Positions 9,362-17,562 of a stretch of 64,000 bases of DNA are shown piece by piece (positions within the stretch are counted from its first letter, which is position 1; each line of letters begins with the position of its first letter). The stretch is taken from contig NZ_WMEU01000006.1 in assembly GCF_009856295.1 (NCBI RefSeq), positions 1 through 64,000 of the forward strand, in the 5' to 3' direction. Made by a program: the position numbers and the translations under genes. The stretch comes from Pontibacillus yanchengensis (GTDB taxonomy: Bacteria > Bacillota > Bacilli > Bacillales > BH030062). The notes beneath the pieces are model-generated. The model saw only the letters and a program-made list of their open reading frames with translations. It did not search any database and was not told the origin of the DNA.

Positions 9362-9423
9362 ATAAACATAGTTCTTCACTAACGGGGCAGTTGAGTTTAA
9401 GAGGATTTTAAGGAGGGAGAAAA

Positions 9424-9660
9424 ATAAATATATTAAAAAGAGTAAATGGGGTCATCTTAATCGTAATAATTGGACTTGTTGTATCTTACTTATTTTTGCA
9501 TATTAAGATACCGATCTATATTGTTCTCGCTCTTGCATCTGTTGCGTATACGCTAACGGCAATTGACATCATCAAATATCGCCAAAACAAGGGCGGCTAT
9601 AAATATATTGTTGGTGCTATTGTTATGCTTTTCGCAGCGGCTATGATGTTTTTTGAATAA
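9424..9660 (+). CDS. Small two/three-helix membrane protein with an ATA start
   Basis: A frame of 78 codons follows a strong ribosome site AAGGAGG (9410-9416) but has no ATG, GTG or TTG near it. The codon at the right distance is ATA (9424), giving ATA AAT ATA TTA AAA AGA, which would be a typical start if the first codon were ATG. Three hydrophobic stretches fill most of the protein, with IKYRQNKGG between the second and third. Either a start-codon mutation has silenced it or it uses a weak near-cognate start. Confidence 0.45.
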   Translation: MNILKRVNGVILIVIIGLVVSYLFLHIKIPIYIVLALASVAYTLTAIDIIKYRQNKGGYKYIVGAIVMLFAAAMMFFE

Positions 9661-9679
9661 AGGTAATGTAAAAAACTTT

Positions 9680-9738
9680 AGTACTATCGGGTGCAATAGT
9701 GGAACAAGGAGTTGTCGATGCGGCAGCTCCTATTGTGT
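9680..9738 (+). repeat. Hairpin box plus terminator without the array core
   Basis: CTATCGGGTGCAATAGTGGAAC, then AAGGAGTTG and CAGCTCC arms followed by TATTGTG. It resembles the left hairpin box of the array repeat (see 2713, 24095) joined to a different terminator, and recurs at 10192. Confidence 0.5.
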
Positions 9739-9801
9739 TAAAGGAGCAGAATAATTGAATAAGAGTTGTTTAGTTTCAAAAACTAAACAGAGGTGATAAT
9801 T

Positions 9802-10191
9802 ATGAGGAAATTTTCATTTATAATTATAGTCGTAATGTTTCTTACAGTCGCTAACTCACCAGTAAATGCAAAACCAATAAACGAAGCTGATACGGGTTTA
9901 TATTACACACTTTATTATGCACTTATGAGTAGCCTAAGAGAACCAGTAGATAAAGCGATTGTAGAAATTTATAAGGATGACAAAAACGCCCCAAGAGATC
10001 TTAGGTGGGATGCGACTGGAGCAGAAATTCTTAAAATAAAGCAAGTGTATGGTATCGGGGGACTATACGAGATAACTTTAAAGATAATGCCTTTTTATCG
10101 TGCTCATATAACATATGGAATTGATGAAGTTGTTATAAATACAAATGGTGAACTGATAAGTTATAAACACTTGAAGACATATCCTCGTTAG
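9802..10191 (+). CDS. Secreted DUF3888-like protein
   Basis: 129 residues from ATG 9802, set by AGAGGTG (the GTG at 9793 lies in that site). A signal peptide (residues 1 to about 24) ends in NSPVNA before KPINEAD. The mature part, with YYTLYYALMSSLREPVDKAI near its start and AHITYGIDEVVINTNGELI near the end, fits the DUF3888 family of short exported Bacillus proteins of unknown role. The conserved Tyr-rich helix plus a C-terminal beta hairpin is typical. Confidence 0.65.
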   Translation: MRKFSFIIIVVMFLTVANSPVNAKPINEADTGLYYTLYYALMSSLREPVDKAIVEIYKDDKNAPRDLRWDATGAEILKIKQVYGIGGLYEITLKIMPFYRAHITYGIDEVVINTNGELISYKHLKTYPR

Positions 10192-10255
10192 TGCAACTAA
10201 AGGGTGCAATAGCTGAACAAGGAACTGTCAAATGTGGCACTTAATATTGACAGAT
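10192..10255 (+). repeat. Second copy of the hairpin box with terminator
   Basis: CAACTAAAGGGTGCAATAGC then TGAACAAGGAACTGTC, with an inverted pair CTGTCAA / TTGACAG spanning 10225-10253. Same layout as 9680-9738, again directly after a gene. Confidence 0.5.
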
Positions 10256-10321
10256 GCCAGAAGAAAGTATGTTTACGACTAATGCACAAAGGTTTAACAT
10301 ATGGAGGAGCATATTTTCCTA

Positions 10322-10446
10322 AAATAAAAGACGTCCTATGAAGTACGTCTTTGCGTATTGCGGCGAGAGACAGCACTCCACATTTGTGCCTTGCCATAAA
10401 GGCGTGTCAATCTCGTCTTATGCAAATCAGCTCATCGCGAGATTAG
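10322..10446 (-). ncRNA. Candidate structured small RNA
   Basis: On the minus strand a good -10 element (TATACT, near 10448) is followed by about 120 bases that fold well: GAGATTGACAC pairs with GTGCTGTCTCTC, an inner GCCTT / AAGGC stem sits in between, and the transcript would end in AAGACGTAC...ACGTCTTTTATTTT, a clear terminator. An overlapping frame (66 codons) has no ribosome site. The layout, a short transcript inside a cassette-like interval, recalls antisense antitoxin RNAs of type I toxin-antitoxin loci, but I see no matching toxin on the other strand. Confidence 0.45.
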
Positions 10447-10489
10447 TATAGCATAATGCAACTATTATATCTAATAGGAATTTTCCTTA

Positions 10490-10600
10490 TAGTATTGAAC
10501 GGGTGAGTTTATTGAAGAGTAAGTTAATTATCTCGAACTCAAGTCTTCCATATTTGGGCGCGAACCTAGAACAAAAGGGGGGAGTGCGTCCCTATTTTTA
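10490..10600 (+). repeat. Array repeat (type B right half)
   Basis: TTGAACGGGTGAGTTTATTG box, core ATCTCGAACTCAAGTCTTCC, TTTGGGCGC, then CGAACCTAGAACAAAAGGGG and a GGGAGTGCGTCCC hairpin. Confidence 0.85.
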
Positions 10601-10738
10601 TGGGATTGATTGGGTTAAATATCTAAAGTGGAATAGAAGAATTATCATTCAATAGTTTGATTGCTTTGTAATAATTGGAACTATTTGGATTGTTATAAAG
10701 CTTCTGTGAATTTTATTAATTGGGGAAGGTAGGAAAAT

Positions 10739-11209
10739 ATGAAGAGAACTTTGATTTTAGTTAATTCTATAATTGTAATAAGTGTGCTGTTTGGTTGTTC
10801 AACAAAAAAAGAACAGTTTAATGACGAAAATATAATTTTTAATGTAATTGATATCCAATCTACCAATGAGTTTAATTCCTATAAGATAAAAATATCAAAT
10901 AAAACTGAATTTGATTTAACTCATCTTTCTCTCGATTTAAGTTATCCAATAAAAACGGTAAACGGTTCTAAAAGTAATCCTTTTGTTGTAGAAGGCGAAG
11001 CAGAAAACACAGAAAGACCAGTAAAACTTAAATCAGGAGAGGCAATACAGTTTTCAATTATTGCTCCAATAAATGAGGTGTTTTCTGATAAAGACTTACT
11101 TGATTTTGAAAATCCTAGTGTGAAATTACAGGGATATTTTAAAGAAGAAAATACCGAAGTTCCATTTGGTATTTCTGGTGGATTAAGAGTTTTGGTTGAC
11201 GAGAATTAA
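10739..11209 (+). CDS. Lipoprotein of unknown function
   Basis: 156 residues with a lipoprotein signal peptide: basic MKRT, a hydrophobic stretch and the lipobox SVLFGC (lipidated Cys about residue 20). The mature domain is beta-rich (FNSYKIKISNKTEFDLTHLS) and looks like a small Ig-like or FxLYD-type extracellular domain. Single cassette gene after the repeat at 10490; one of about eight short lipoproteins in the array. Confidence 0.75.
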   Translation: MKRTLILVNSIIVISVLFGCSTKKEQFNDENIIFNVIDIQSTNEFNSYKIKISNKTEFDLTHLSLDLSYPIKTVNGSKSNPFVVEGEAENTERPVKLKSGEAIQFSIIAPINEVFSDKDLLDFENPSVKLQGYFKEENTEVPFGISGGLRVLVDEN

Positions 11210-11248
11210 ATTGTTTAATTTCTATAGTATTTTCATCAGTAATCATTA

Positions 11249-11312
11249 TGTTATCTCGAATTCAAGTCTTCCTGATACGAGGGCGCAAATGTAGAAAAAC
11301 ATACTGTTTTTC
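11249..11312 (+). repeat. Array repeat
   Basis: TTATCTCGAATTCAAGTC, CCTGATACGAGGGCGC, then a GTAGAAAAACATAC / GTTTTTCATA right half. Confidence 0.8.
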
Positions 11313-11343
11313 ATATAGAATTTAAATGTCAAATAAAAGCTTG

Positions 11344-11463
11344 AAACAACGATTTAATGGTGTAGTAACCAAGCATTTAAAGAAATATCTCAGTTGGTTT
11401 CAAGTGATACATCTTCAAAGAATTGAAGATATAATGATTGATATTACAGCGAAAAGGAAATAG
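11344..11463 (+). pseudogene. C-terminal remnant of an IS1595-type transposase
   Basis: About 39 codons reading KQRFNGVVTKHLKKYLSWF and on to TAG 11461-11463. The phrase RFNGV-T-K-L--YL-WF is the conserved C-terminal end of IS1595-family DDE transposases. No other part of the element or its ends was found. Confidence 0.55.
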
Positions 11464-11536
11464 TTACCAGTTACCGAAGCGTATGATACAATAAGGTTAT
11501 CTAGCTTTACAGTGTAACATTATATGGAGTGATTAT

Positions 11537-11863
11537 TTGAAAAATTATTTTTTAGCGTTTGATAATTACTTTGAACCGATTGATTTTAAAAGAGATAATA
11601 TTCTCACCTACATAGCAATATTTTTATCATTCATTACCAATGCATCTTTTAATGTATCGTCTATTTATATTTTTATTTTCATACCATTGATTCTAATGGT
11701 AAGAGGTGCATGGGATATAGCTCAATTTAAATCAAAACAACAAAAGAGGTACAAACAAACATTAAGTATTACTTTACATCTGGCTTTAGTTTTCGGCATT
11801 TTATGGTTGGTTCTCAGGGGATTAATCCCCTTTCTAGATTTCTTATTTAAACAATTTAGTTAA
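11537..11863 (+). CDS. Small membrane protein
   Basis: 108 residues, TTG start after ATGGAGTG. Three hydrophobic helices (about residues 22-36, 41-55, 78-103) with a basic cytoplasmic loop FKSKQQKRYK between the second and third. Family not recognised. It is followed by a terminator instead of an array repeat. Confidence 0.55.
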   Translation: MKNYFLAFDNYFEPIDFKRDNILTYIAIFLSFITNASFNVSSIYIFIFIPLILMVRGAWDIAQFKSKQQKRYKQTLSITLHLALVFGILWLVLRGLIPFLDFLFKQFS

Positions 11864-11877
11864 ATATATCCAATAAT

Positions 11878-11913
11878 AAAAAAATAACATCCTCTAAGGG
11901 TGTTATTTTTTTC
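11878..11913 (+). terminator. Terminator after the membrane protein
   Basis: AAAAAATAACATCCTC paired with GGGTGTTATTTTTTT; symmetrical A- and T-runs make it potentially bidirectional. Confidence 0.75.
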
Positions 11914-12066
11914 CTATTTGAACACTGAACTTTAAAATAGTTTGATTTTAACTATTACGCCTCTTTTTATATTAAATTTTGTATTTAAAGGATAATCTGA
12001 CAGGTTGTTCGAAGTAAATTCATTATATGTAATCAATTTAAATTCATTTAAGGGGGGGGTTTTATT

Positions 12067-12669
12067 TTGAGATTAGATATAGATAATTGGGATCCAATCA
12101 CGGTTTCAGAAATAAATGAAGTTTTCTCAAAGATTCCAATAAATTGGTGTATAGCTGGAGGATGGGCCTTAGATATACATATAAGTAAAAAGACTAGAGT
12201 ACATAAAGATATAGATGTCATCATCTTTAGAGAAGATCAACAAGTATTATATCATTATTTAAATGGAGCATGGGATTTATATAAAGCTGAAAATGGAAAA
12301 CTTGTGTCTTGGAAACAAGGAGAGTATTTGGGTTCAACTAATGATATTTGGGTAAGTAAGGATGCTTATTCTTCTTGGGCATTTCAAATTATGTTAGTGG
12401 ACACTGACAATGATGAATGGATATACAGAAGAGACAAATCCATAAGAGCATCGAAAGAGAAGATTATGCATAAATCTCAAGATGGCATTCCTTATATTAA
12501 ACCTGAGATTCAGCTTCTTTATAAAGCTGGGGCTTCAATAATAAGAAATAAGGATCTTCAGGATTTTCAAAACATTCTTCCTTTTCTAGATACAAGAGAA
12601 AAAGAGTGGCTTAAAGATGCTATAAATAAACAATTTCCTTGTGGCCATAGTTGGTTAAAGTGCTTATAG
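12067..12669 (+). CDS. Aminoglycoside/lincosamide nucleotidyltransferase-like protein
   Basis: 200 residues, TTG start after AAGGGGGGGG. Near residue 28 it has WCIAGGWALDIHISKKTRVH followed by KDIDVIIF: the G-G-x-A-L-D...R-x-H-x-D-I-D arrangement of AadB/LinB-type nucleotidyltransferases, where the two Asp of DID bind the metal. The C-terminal half has the helical region with PEIQLLYKAG seen in that group. The family includes enzymes that adenylylate aminoglycosides or lincosamides; resistance activity here is only inferred. Confidence 0.75.
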   Translation: MRLDIDNWDPITVSEINEVFSKIPINWCIAGGWALDIHISKKTRVHKDIDVIIFREDQQVLYHYLNGAWDLYKAENGKLVSWKQGEYLGSTNDIWVSKDAYSSWAFQIMLVDTDNDEWIYRRDKSIRASKEKIMHKSQDGIPYIKPEIQLLYKAGASIIRNKDLQDFQNILPFLDTREKEWLKDAINKQFPCGHSWLKCL

Positions 12670-12683
12670 AATTACTTGTGTAG

Positions 12684-12726
12684 GTTAATTATCTCGAATT
12701 CAAGTCTTTAAGATTAGGGGGATTTC
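12684..12726 (+). repeat. Array repeat (short right half)
   Basis: TTAATTATCTCGAATTCAAG, TCTTTAAGATTAGGGGGATT: full core but GGGCGC has decayed to GGGGGAT. Confidence 0.75.
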
Positions 12727-12888
12727 CTTTAATATCAAATAGCACTTTTTATTGCTTTATCAATGTATTTGGTGATTTTTTGTGAATTGCTACTTCTTAG
12801 ATAGTTGAATAAGGTTTGTATGAAAGTGGGGGAAATGTGAATACTAATATTTAGGTGATTTGGGTCCATTTCTAGGAGAGTGAATATA

Positions 12889-13731
12889 ATGCTTCTATCT
12901 GTAGTATGGGAGAAATACCAGCTAGATAAAAAAATCGAAGGCTATTCCCCTTTCACAATGAAGTCCTATAGTAATCAGTATAAAATGTTAATTCGACATT
13001 TTGGTGATGTCGATATGAATACCATAACAACTGACAATCTTAAGAGTTATTTAGTAGAGTCAAGCGAGCTATTAAAACCTTCAAGTTTAGGTCATAGGAT
13101 ACGTTGTGTAAGGTGTTTGTTTAAATGGGCTTATGATGAAGGATTTATTGAAAAGAACCCCGCAGTTAAATTGAAAGAACCTAAATTGGGGAAGCGCATT
13201 CCAAAGTTTCTCTCAGAACTAGAGATAGAACATCTTCGAGAAGCGTGTGAAACAACTATGGAAAATGCTATTTTTGAATTTTTTTATTCAACAGGATGTA
13301 GAATTGGAGAAGTAGTAAAGTTAAATCGAGATGACATATCCTTTTCAACAAATTCTGTAATCGTACATGGCAAAGGGGATAAAGAAAGAGAAGTCTATTA
13401 CAATACCCGTTGTTCACTATGGTTAAAAAGGTATTTGGAGGAACGGGAGGATGATGATCCTTGTTTGTTTTTAACGGAAAGAAGACCTAAGAAAAGAATA
13501 AGCAGCGATATGTTGCGTTATATCATTAAACGGATATCAAGTAAGGCTGGTATTAATAAAAACATTCATCCTCATCAACTAAGACATAGCTATGCTACGC
13601 ATATGATCAACAATGGAGCCCCTGTAGAAGTTATTCAAAGTCTATTAGGTCATGAAAAGAGCGAAACAACTAAGCTATATGCCCAGCTAAGCGGTAAACT
13701 GAGACATGATTTATATACTAAATACTTTTAA
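12889..13731 (+). CDS. XerC/D-like tyrosine recombinase
   Basis: 280 residues from ATG 12889 (AGGAG ten bases upstream). The N-terminal SAM-like core-binding domain (residues about 5-85) is followed by the catalytic domain with all key residues: R138 (GCRIGEV), K162 (GKGDKER), H229-x-x-R232 (HPHQLRH), H255 (LLGHEKSETT) and nucleophile Y264 (KLYAQL). It lacks the extra helix region between the K and HxxR motifs that marks integron integrases. Such enzymes cut and join DNA at short inverted-arm sites. It sits inside the repeat array, reads in the array direction, and a fragment of a close relative lies at 28966. Confidence 0.92.
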   Translation: MLLSVVWEKYQLDKKIEGYSPFTMKSYSNQYKMLIRHFGDVDMNTITTDNLKSYLVESSELLKPSSLGHRIRCVRCLFKWAYDEGFIEKNPAVKLKEPKLGKRIPKFLSELEIEHLREACETTMENAIFEFFYSTGCRIGEVVKLNRDDISFSTNSVIVHGKGDKEREVYYNTRCSLWLKRYLEEREDDDPCLFLTERRPKKRISSDMLRYIIKRISSKAGINKNIHPHQLRHSYATHMINNGAPVEVIQSLLGHEKSETTKLYAQLSGKLRHDLYTKYF

Positions 13732-13733
13732 AA

Positions 13734-13764
13734 GAACACGTTCATATAGAATGTGTTCTTTTAC
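13734..13764 (+). terminator. Terminator after the recombinase
   Basis: AAAGAACACGTTC, ATATA, GAATGTGTTCTTTT: near-perfect 11-base stem followed by T residues, starting right after the stop codon. Confidence 0.85.
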
Positions 13765-13851
13765 ATTTAGTAAATACAATTAATGATTTTTTAATTTAAT
13801 ACTGAATTCATAAAGAATAATAATGATTATGTTTTTGTGAATTCTTGCGCT

Positions 13852-13935
13852 TCCGGAGACTTAAGTATATTAACTATAGGATTAATGGATAAATTATCTC
13901 GAATTCAAGTGTTCCATATTCGGGCGCGAATCATA
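13852..13935 (+). repeat. Array repeat with CCGGAG upstream box
   Basis: TTGCGCTTCCGGAGACTTAA, then AAATTATCTCGAATTCAAG and CGGGCGCG. The upstream box TTGCGC-TCCGGAG-CTTAA occurs again before the last repeat (33652), so repeats come with at least two kinds of left arm. Confidence 0.85.
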
Positions 13936-14010
13936 AATAAAAAGTTGTGTCCCTTTATACTTTGGGAAAGTTACTATCAAAATGTAATGTAAACAAGGTG
14001 GTGCGATTTT

Positions 14011-14364
14011 TTGGTATCCGTATTAAAAAGGTTTGGAGTTGTTTTATCTTGTATAATTCTTTTAACCGCATGTTCTGAAGCAGAAGAAACAGATGCCAAA
14101 ACTATTATGGCAACTGGAAAAGTAGTTGAAAAAAACACTGAGGATACAGAGAGATATATAGAAGTGTTGACTATAGTCGAGAACAACAAAAGGAACATAA
14201 AGTTACAAGTTAAAAATGAAAATGTATGGAACTTGATCTTAAAAGATAAATTTTACAGGGTCTCATTCGATATTGAAAACGGTACATATAGTCCATTAAA
14301 AGAAATAAAGACAATAAAAGTGGATCCTGAAAAGTTCCAAAAAGACTTAATGAACTTAAACTAA
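14011..14364 (+). CDS. Short lipoprotein
   Basis: 117 residues, TTG start following AAGGTGGTG. Signal peptide with lipobox LLTAC (Cys about residue 21), then an acidic linker and a beta-rich mature domain (GKVVEKNTEDTERYIEVLTI) resembling small OB-like or YxeA-like exported domains. Function unknown; single-gene cassette. Confidence 0.7.
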   Translation: MVSVLKRFGVVLSCIILLTACSEAEETDAKTIMATGKVVEKNTEDTERYIEVLTIVENNKRNIKLQVKNENVWNLILKDKFYRVSFDIENGTYSPLKEIKTIKVDPEKFQKDLMNLN

Positions 14365-14450
14365 CATGGAATTATAGTTGAGGGTAATTTGATGATTATC
14401 TCAAATTCAAGTATTCCTGATAAGTGCGCAAACCCAGAATAAAAGGGGCA
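14359..14450 (+). repeat. Array repeat (type B right half)
   Basis: AACTAACATGGAATTATAGT box, ATTATCTCAAATTCAAGTATTCC, AAGTGCGC, then AAACCCAGAATAAAAGGGGC. Confidence 0.8.
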
Positions 14451-14535
14451 TTTTCACTACTCGGGCTACTTTCTTTCATTTTTCCATTACCTTGCTAGAT
14501 TCAAGTTTTTTCTCCTTTTTAGTGTTTCAACTAGC

Positions 14536-14634
14536 TTATATGCTTGTTTCTGAAGCAGAGACGCTACCAAACAATGTCAGAGGTGTTGCAACCATAATCA
14601 ATGTAAGTAGAACTAAAGACAAAATCTTCTTCAT
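14536..14634 (-). CDS. 32-residue secreted peptide or signal-peptide remnant
   Basis: On the minus strand, ATG after AAAAGGGAGAA opens a 32-residue frame: a basic start MKKIL, a 20-residue hydrophobic stretch, and a signal-peptidase-type site VSASE only a few residues before the stop. Either a very small exported peptide or, more likely, the head of a secreted protein whose body was replaced by the repeat at 14359. Confidence 0.4.
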   Translation of the reverse strand: MKKILSLVLLTLIMVATPLTLFGSVSASETSI

Positions 14635-14730
14635 AAAGAATTTTCTCCCTTTTTTGGATTCGGTGATAAGGCTATAATAGAGTGAGCTAATAGTAAACAG
14701 TTTATAGGAAAATAGTTACTTAAACAGGAG

Positions 14731-14976
14731 TTGATTACCATCTTTTTTGTTCTCTACGAGAGTTTCGTAGCAAAGTTTTTATTAATAACAATCATTTTAT
14801 TTTTTACATTGTATATATTACGGAAAAACGGTATTTCTACTAGAAATGCAATTCTAGTTTTAGTAATCGTTTCATTAGGGGCTCTTGTCTTGCTTGGTGT
14901 TGTTTTAGCTCCTTTACTAGCTTTGGGAATAACCGTTATATCAAATTTTGTGTATCAAAGTTTTCAAAAAGATTAG
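14731..14976 (+). CDS. Small membrane protein, start uncertain
   Basis: About 78-81 residues with three hydrophobic helices and a middle loop LRKNGISTRN. AGGAG (14726-14730) directly abuts the TTG at 14731, too close for normal use; the codons at proper spacing are ATT (14734) and ATC (14740). This is one of several array genes with an AT-x start at the place where ATG is expected. Confidence 0.45.
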   Translation: MITIFFVLYESFVAKFLLITIILFFTLYILRKNGISTRNAILVLVIVSLGALVLLGVVLAPLLALGITVISNFVYQSFQKD

Positions 14977-15145
14977 GTTATAACAGTAAAAAATGAACTT
15001 TCAAAATAATAACCTCACAGCTATTAATCTGGAAGTATTTGTCTTGGTTGTATATAGAGTAGGTAACTAATTAGATATATGTGTTACATTTTGAATTAGA
15101 TTGTGATGGAATGATCTTAAACGGACAGGTTTCTAGGGGGAGAAA

Positions 15146-15730
15146 ATGAAGAAAATTTTATTTGGTATCTTTATAATTATAGGTATATTTTTAATCGATA
15201 GTTTCTCAGGACTGCACTTTAAAGAAATAAATGCTGTACCAGGAGATGTTAAACTGATTAGTTCCAGTGATATTGGCGGTTATGCAAAAGCAGTATTATT
15301 TGAAGACAACACTACCAGGAAGTTTGGAGTTGCGGAAATTGAAAAGAAATTTGGTTTTCTGTATCGATATGACGGGGGTTCATGGAGTGGTATGGTAGAG
15401 AAAGGTAAACCTTTTCAAGCTAATGGAATTGGCGACGATGATGATTTTTTAGTAGCGATTAAAACTGCAAAAAATTCTAATATTGAGTATATTGCACTAG
15501 GAAACCATATGGAAGGTGTAAAACCATCGGATAAATACAAATTAACGCTTGATGATGTAAGAGAAAACATTGACGAATATTATTTGAAAGAAGTAGAAGA
15601 TAACTATGTGTTGTTTGTAACTGAGGAATATTCAGAGGATACATGGACTATTAGAGCTTTTGATGAAGAAGGTAACTTAATAGCAGATGAATTGTTTGGG
15701 GGAGAAGCAAGATACATTGATTGGGAATAG
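15146..15730 (+). CDS. Exported or membrane-anchored protein
   Basis: 194 residues, ATG after TAGGGGGAGA. One N-terminal hydrophobic segment (residues 3-20) without lipobox, then an acidic extracytoplasmic domain with many Asp and Glu (GIGDDDDFLVAI, ELFGGEARYIDWE). I do not recognise the family. Single cassette gene. Confidence 0.6.
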   Translation: MKKILFGIFIIIGIFLIDSFSGLHFKEINAVPGDVKLISSSDIGGYAKAVLFEDNTTRKFGVAEIEKKFGFLYRYDGGSWSGMVEKGKPFQANGIGDDDDFLVAIKTAKNSNIEYIALGNHMEGVKPSDKYKLTLDDVRENIDEYYLKEVEDNYVLFVTEEYSEDTWTIRAFDEEGNLIADELFGGEARYIDWE

Positions 15731-15741
15731 GAGTGTATTTA

Positions 15742-15892
15742 ATTAACGGGTGCTTAAAATAGTAAATATCTCGAATTCAAGTATTCAAGAATCGGGCGCT
15801 AAACTGGAGTAACAGTAAATAAACAGACCGCAAAATATGCACATTTTATACAAAACTCATATTTTTTGGTCTGTTTTAATATGCAAAAAACA
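15742..15892 (+). repeat. Array repeat (long type C right half)
   Basis: TTAACGGGTGCTTAAAATAG box, ATATCTCGAATTCAAGTATTC, ATCGGGCGCTAAACTGGAG, then CAGTAAATAAACAGACCGCA and a long hairpin closed by GGTCTGTTTTAATATGC. The same long right half recurs at 19398, 28850 and 33652. Confidence 0.85.
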
Positions 15893-16071
15893 TACTGCCA
15901 TTTCATACATAAATTAAATGCCAAATACATTTTGGAGAATAAAGTGCAATTTGCACCCTATAAATGAACTACTTTTTTTATGTGTGATTGCAAGCTACAT
16001 TGTAGAAAAACGCAATTAAAATCGTACTACTAAATAAAGTCAACTTATTTATTAAAGGGATTGGAAATTTT

Positions 16072-16527
16072 ATGGTATTATATATTCAAGAAAAATTCTT
16101 TCTTAATGGGAGTGGTTTCTTGAAGAACTGGATTTTAAAGGGGATTTTTACTGTGATTGTAGTAATTCTTTTGTATTCTATTGCCAACAATTGGTATTAT
16201 TTACAAGATTTAATTCGGAAAAAGAATGACACCCCAATCCCTTATATAAAGTTGACCATATATGGACTTTTAATTGGAATACTCGTTGAATGGTACAGTT
16301 TAAAATCTATTTTCCAAGGACACATTAAAGTGAACTGGCTACTTGCGCCTGCATTAGTATTATTAGTGTTAGCTTTTATACCTGACGATAATTGGTTCAA
16401 GTGGTTCGGAGTGGGAAGGGACGGATTTGAAGCTGTTATAGCACCATTTAGATTCAGAGAGTCTCAAATGGCTTTTGATATTGTCACAGGAATCTTATTG
16501 ATCCGTTCATTCACAACGAAGGAATGA
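16072..16527 (+). CDS. Membrane protein
   Basis: 151 residues, ATG after AAAGGGATTGG. Three or four hydrophobic helices (about residues 21-42, 62-80, 91-107 and 135-146) with a Trp-rich loop DDNWFKWFGVGRDGFEA. No known family. No repeat core follows before the next gene, so it may share a cassette with the lipoprotein at 16692. Confidence 0.55.
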   Translation: MVLYIQEKFFLNGSGFLKNWILKGIFTVIVVILLYSIANNWYYLQDLIRKKNDTPIPYIKLTIYGLLIGILVEWYSLKSIFQGHIKVNWLLAPALVLLVLAFIPDDNWFKWFGVGRDGFEAVIAPFRFRESQMAFDIVTGILLIRSFTTKE

Positions 16528-16691
16528 CATCAAGAGCTTGGACACCTTGCAATATACTCAACGTTTCAAGAACTTTAAACGAGGTTTTTTCCTTCAAAGT
16601 AAAGTCAGTAAAACCTTTTATTGATTTCCGTCTAATTTTATAATAAATCTACAATGCAGGATATTTTCAGATCATATATAGGAGAAGCAAA

Positions 16692-17126
16692 TTGAGAAAT
16701 AAAACAATAATTAGTATTTTAATCTTTTTATTTATTTCTTCTCTCGTTGCTTGTGGTAGCAACAAAGTAGAAGATTCAAATGGTGATAAACAAGAAGTGA
16801 ATAGTGTAAATGTTTATAAACAGGAGTTCGATGAAGAGGATTCCAAGAAAACATTGCTCTTCACACTACAAAAAGATAAGAATAAGAACAAGTTAGATAA
16901 ATTTATTAAAGCCGCAAATGAAGTTAAGTATCAAACTTCAAGGGTAGATATGCCTCCTAGTGACTACAAACTAGAATTTGGATTAGCAAATAATAAAAAA
17001 GTTTCATATTCTTTATGGCTAGAGCCGAACTTTGAAGGAGGATTTATTATGGAAGACTCCTCGCACTTCGCCCAATTTAATCAAGCTACTTCTAAAGAAC
17101 TTTTGAACATAATAAACCATAAATAA
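16692..17126 (+). CDS. Lipoprotein of unknown function
   Basis: 144 residues, TTG start after TAGGAGAAG. Lipobox SLVACG (Cys about residue 21), an acidic linker, then a domain with LLFTLQKDKNKNKLDKFIKA, the pattern 'strand, short turn, helix' shared with the lipoproteins at 20560 and 25557 (a residue run that predicts a value, compares it and packs a helix). Probably the same loose family of exported beta-alpha domains. Confidence 0.7.
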   Translation: MRNKTIISILIFLFISSLVACGSNKVEDSNGDKQEVNSVNVYKQEFDEEDSKKTLLFTLQKDKNKNKLDKFIKAANEVKYQTSRVDMPPSDYKLEFGLANNKKVSYSLWLEPNFEGGFIMEDSSHFAQFNQATSKELLNIINHK

Positions 17127-17167
17127 TAATGGTGCTAAATAAATAAACAAAAAGGTTTTATAGTTAA

Positions 17168-17240
17168 ACAATTTACCTTGAATTCAAGACTTCATGAAAA
17201 GGGCGCTTTTCTGGAATAAGGAAAGGCCTTTTTTTGTTTA
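17168..17240 (+). repeat. Array repeat with terminator
   Basis: TTTACCTTGAATTCAAGACTTC, AAAGGGCGC, then CTTTTCTGGAATAAGGAAAG and GCCTTTTTTT: a rho-independent terminator. Confidence 0.85.
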
Positions 17241-17262
17241 AATTGAACAGGCTATAAACTGG

Positions 17263-17290
17263 ATATTTGTGCTAAAATCTTAAATAGATT
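17263..17290 (+). promoter_or_regulatory. Cassette leader box (partial)
   Basis: CTGGATATTTGTGCTAAAAT, equivalent to the leader at 20446 and 23330, about 60 bases before the next gene start. Confidence 0.4.
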
Positions 17291-17349
17291 GGAGCTTATG
17301 TAAAAATTGTAAAGTACGATAAAAAGAATTGTCTATAAGGGGGATGTAA

Positions 17350-17529
17350 ATGGCATCTTTTTTTGTTTGGGTGTTACTCTTGATTATTGGTGGTTTTGCC
17401 GGAATTGGGATTTGTAGTGCTTTTGCAGGTAATGAGGTGTTCACAGGATATGCAGCAATGTTAGGAATGATTGTTGCATTATTAAGTGCGATATTCTTTC
17501 AATTAAACTTAATGCAGAGGGAAAAATAA
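17350..17529 (+). CDS. 59-residue membrane protein
   Basis: ATG preceded by AAGGGGGATG. Two hydrophobic helices (residues 3-24 and 31-50) with a Gly-rich first helix (LLIIGGFAGIGICSAFAG). The layout is that of small two-helix membrane proteins; no family is recognised. It fills the interval between the repeats at 17168 and 17563. Confidence 0.55.
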   Translation: MASFFVWVLLLIIGGFAGIGICSAFAGNEVFTGYAAMLGMIVALLSAIFFQLNLMQREK

Positions 17530-17562
17530 TAGATTATACGTTAGAATGGATACTTTAGTTGA

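Noticed and set aside
10197..10397. Minus-strand protein of 66 residues at 10197-10397
   Set aside because: No ribosome site; the sequence folds as a structured RNA with a terminator inside the frame.
14492..14677. Plus-strand protein of 61 residues at 14492-14677
   Set aside because: The minus strand has a proper ribosome site and signal peptide over the same bases; the plus frame does not.
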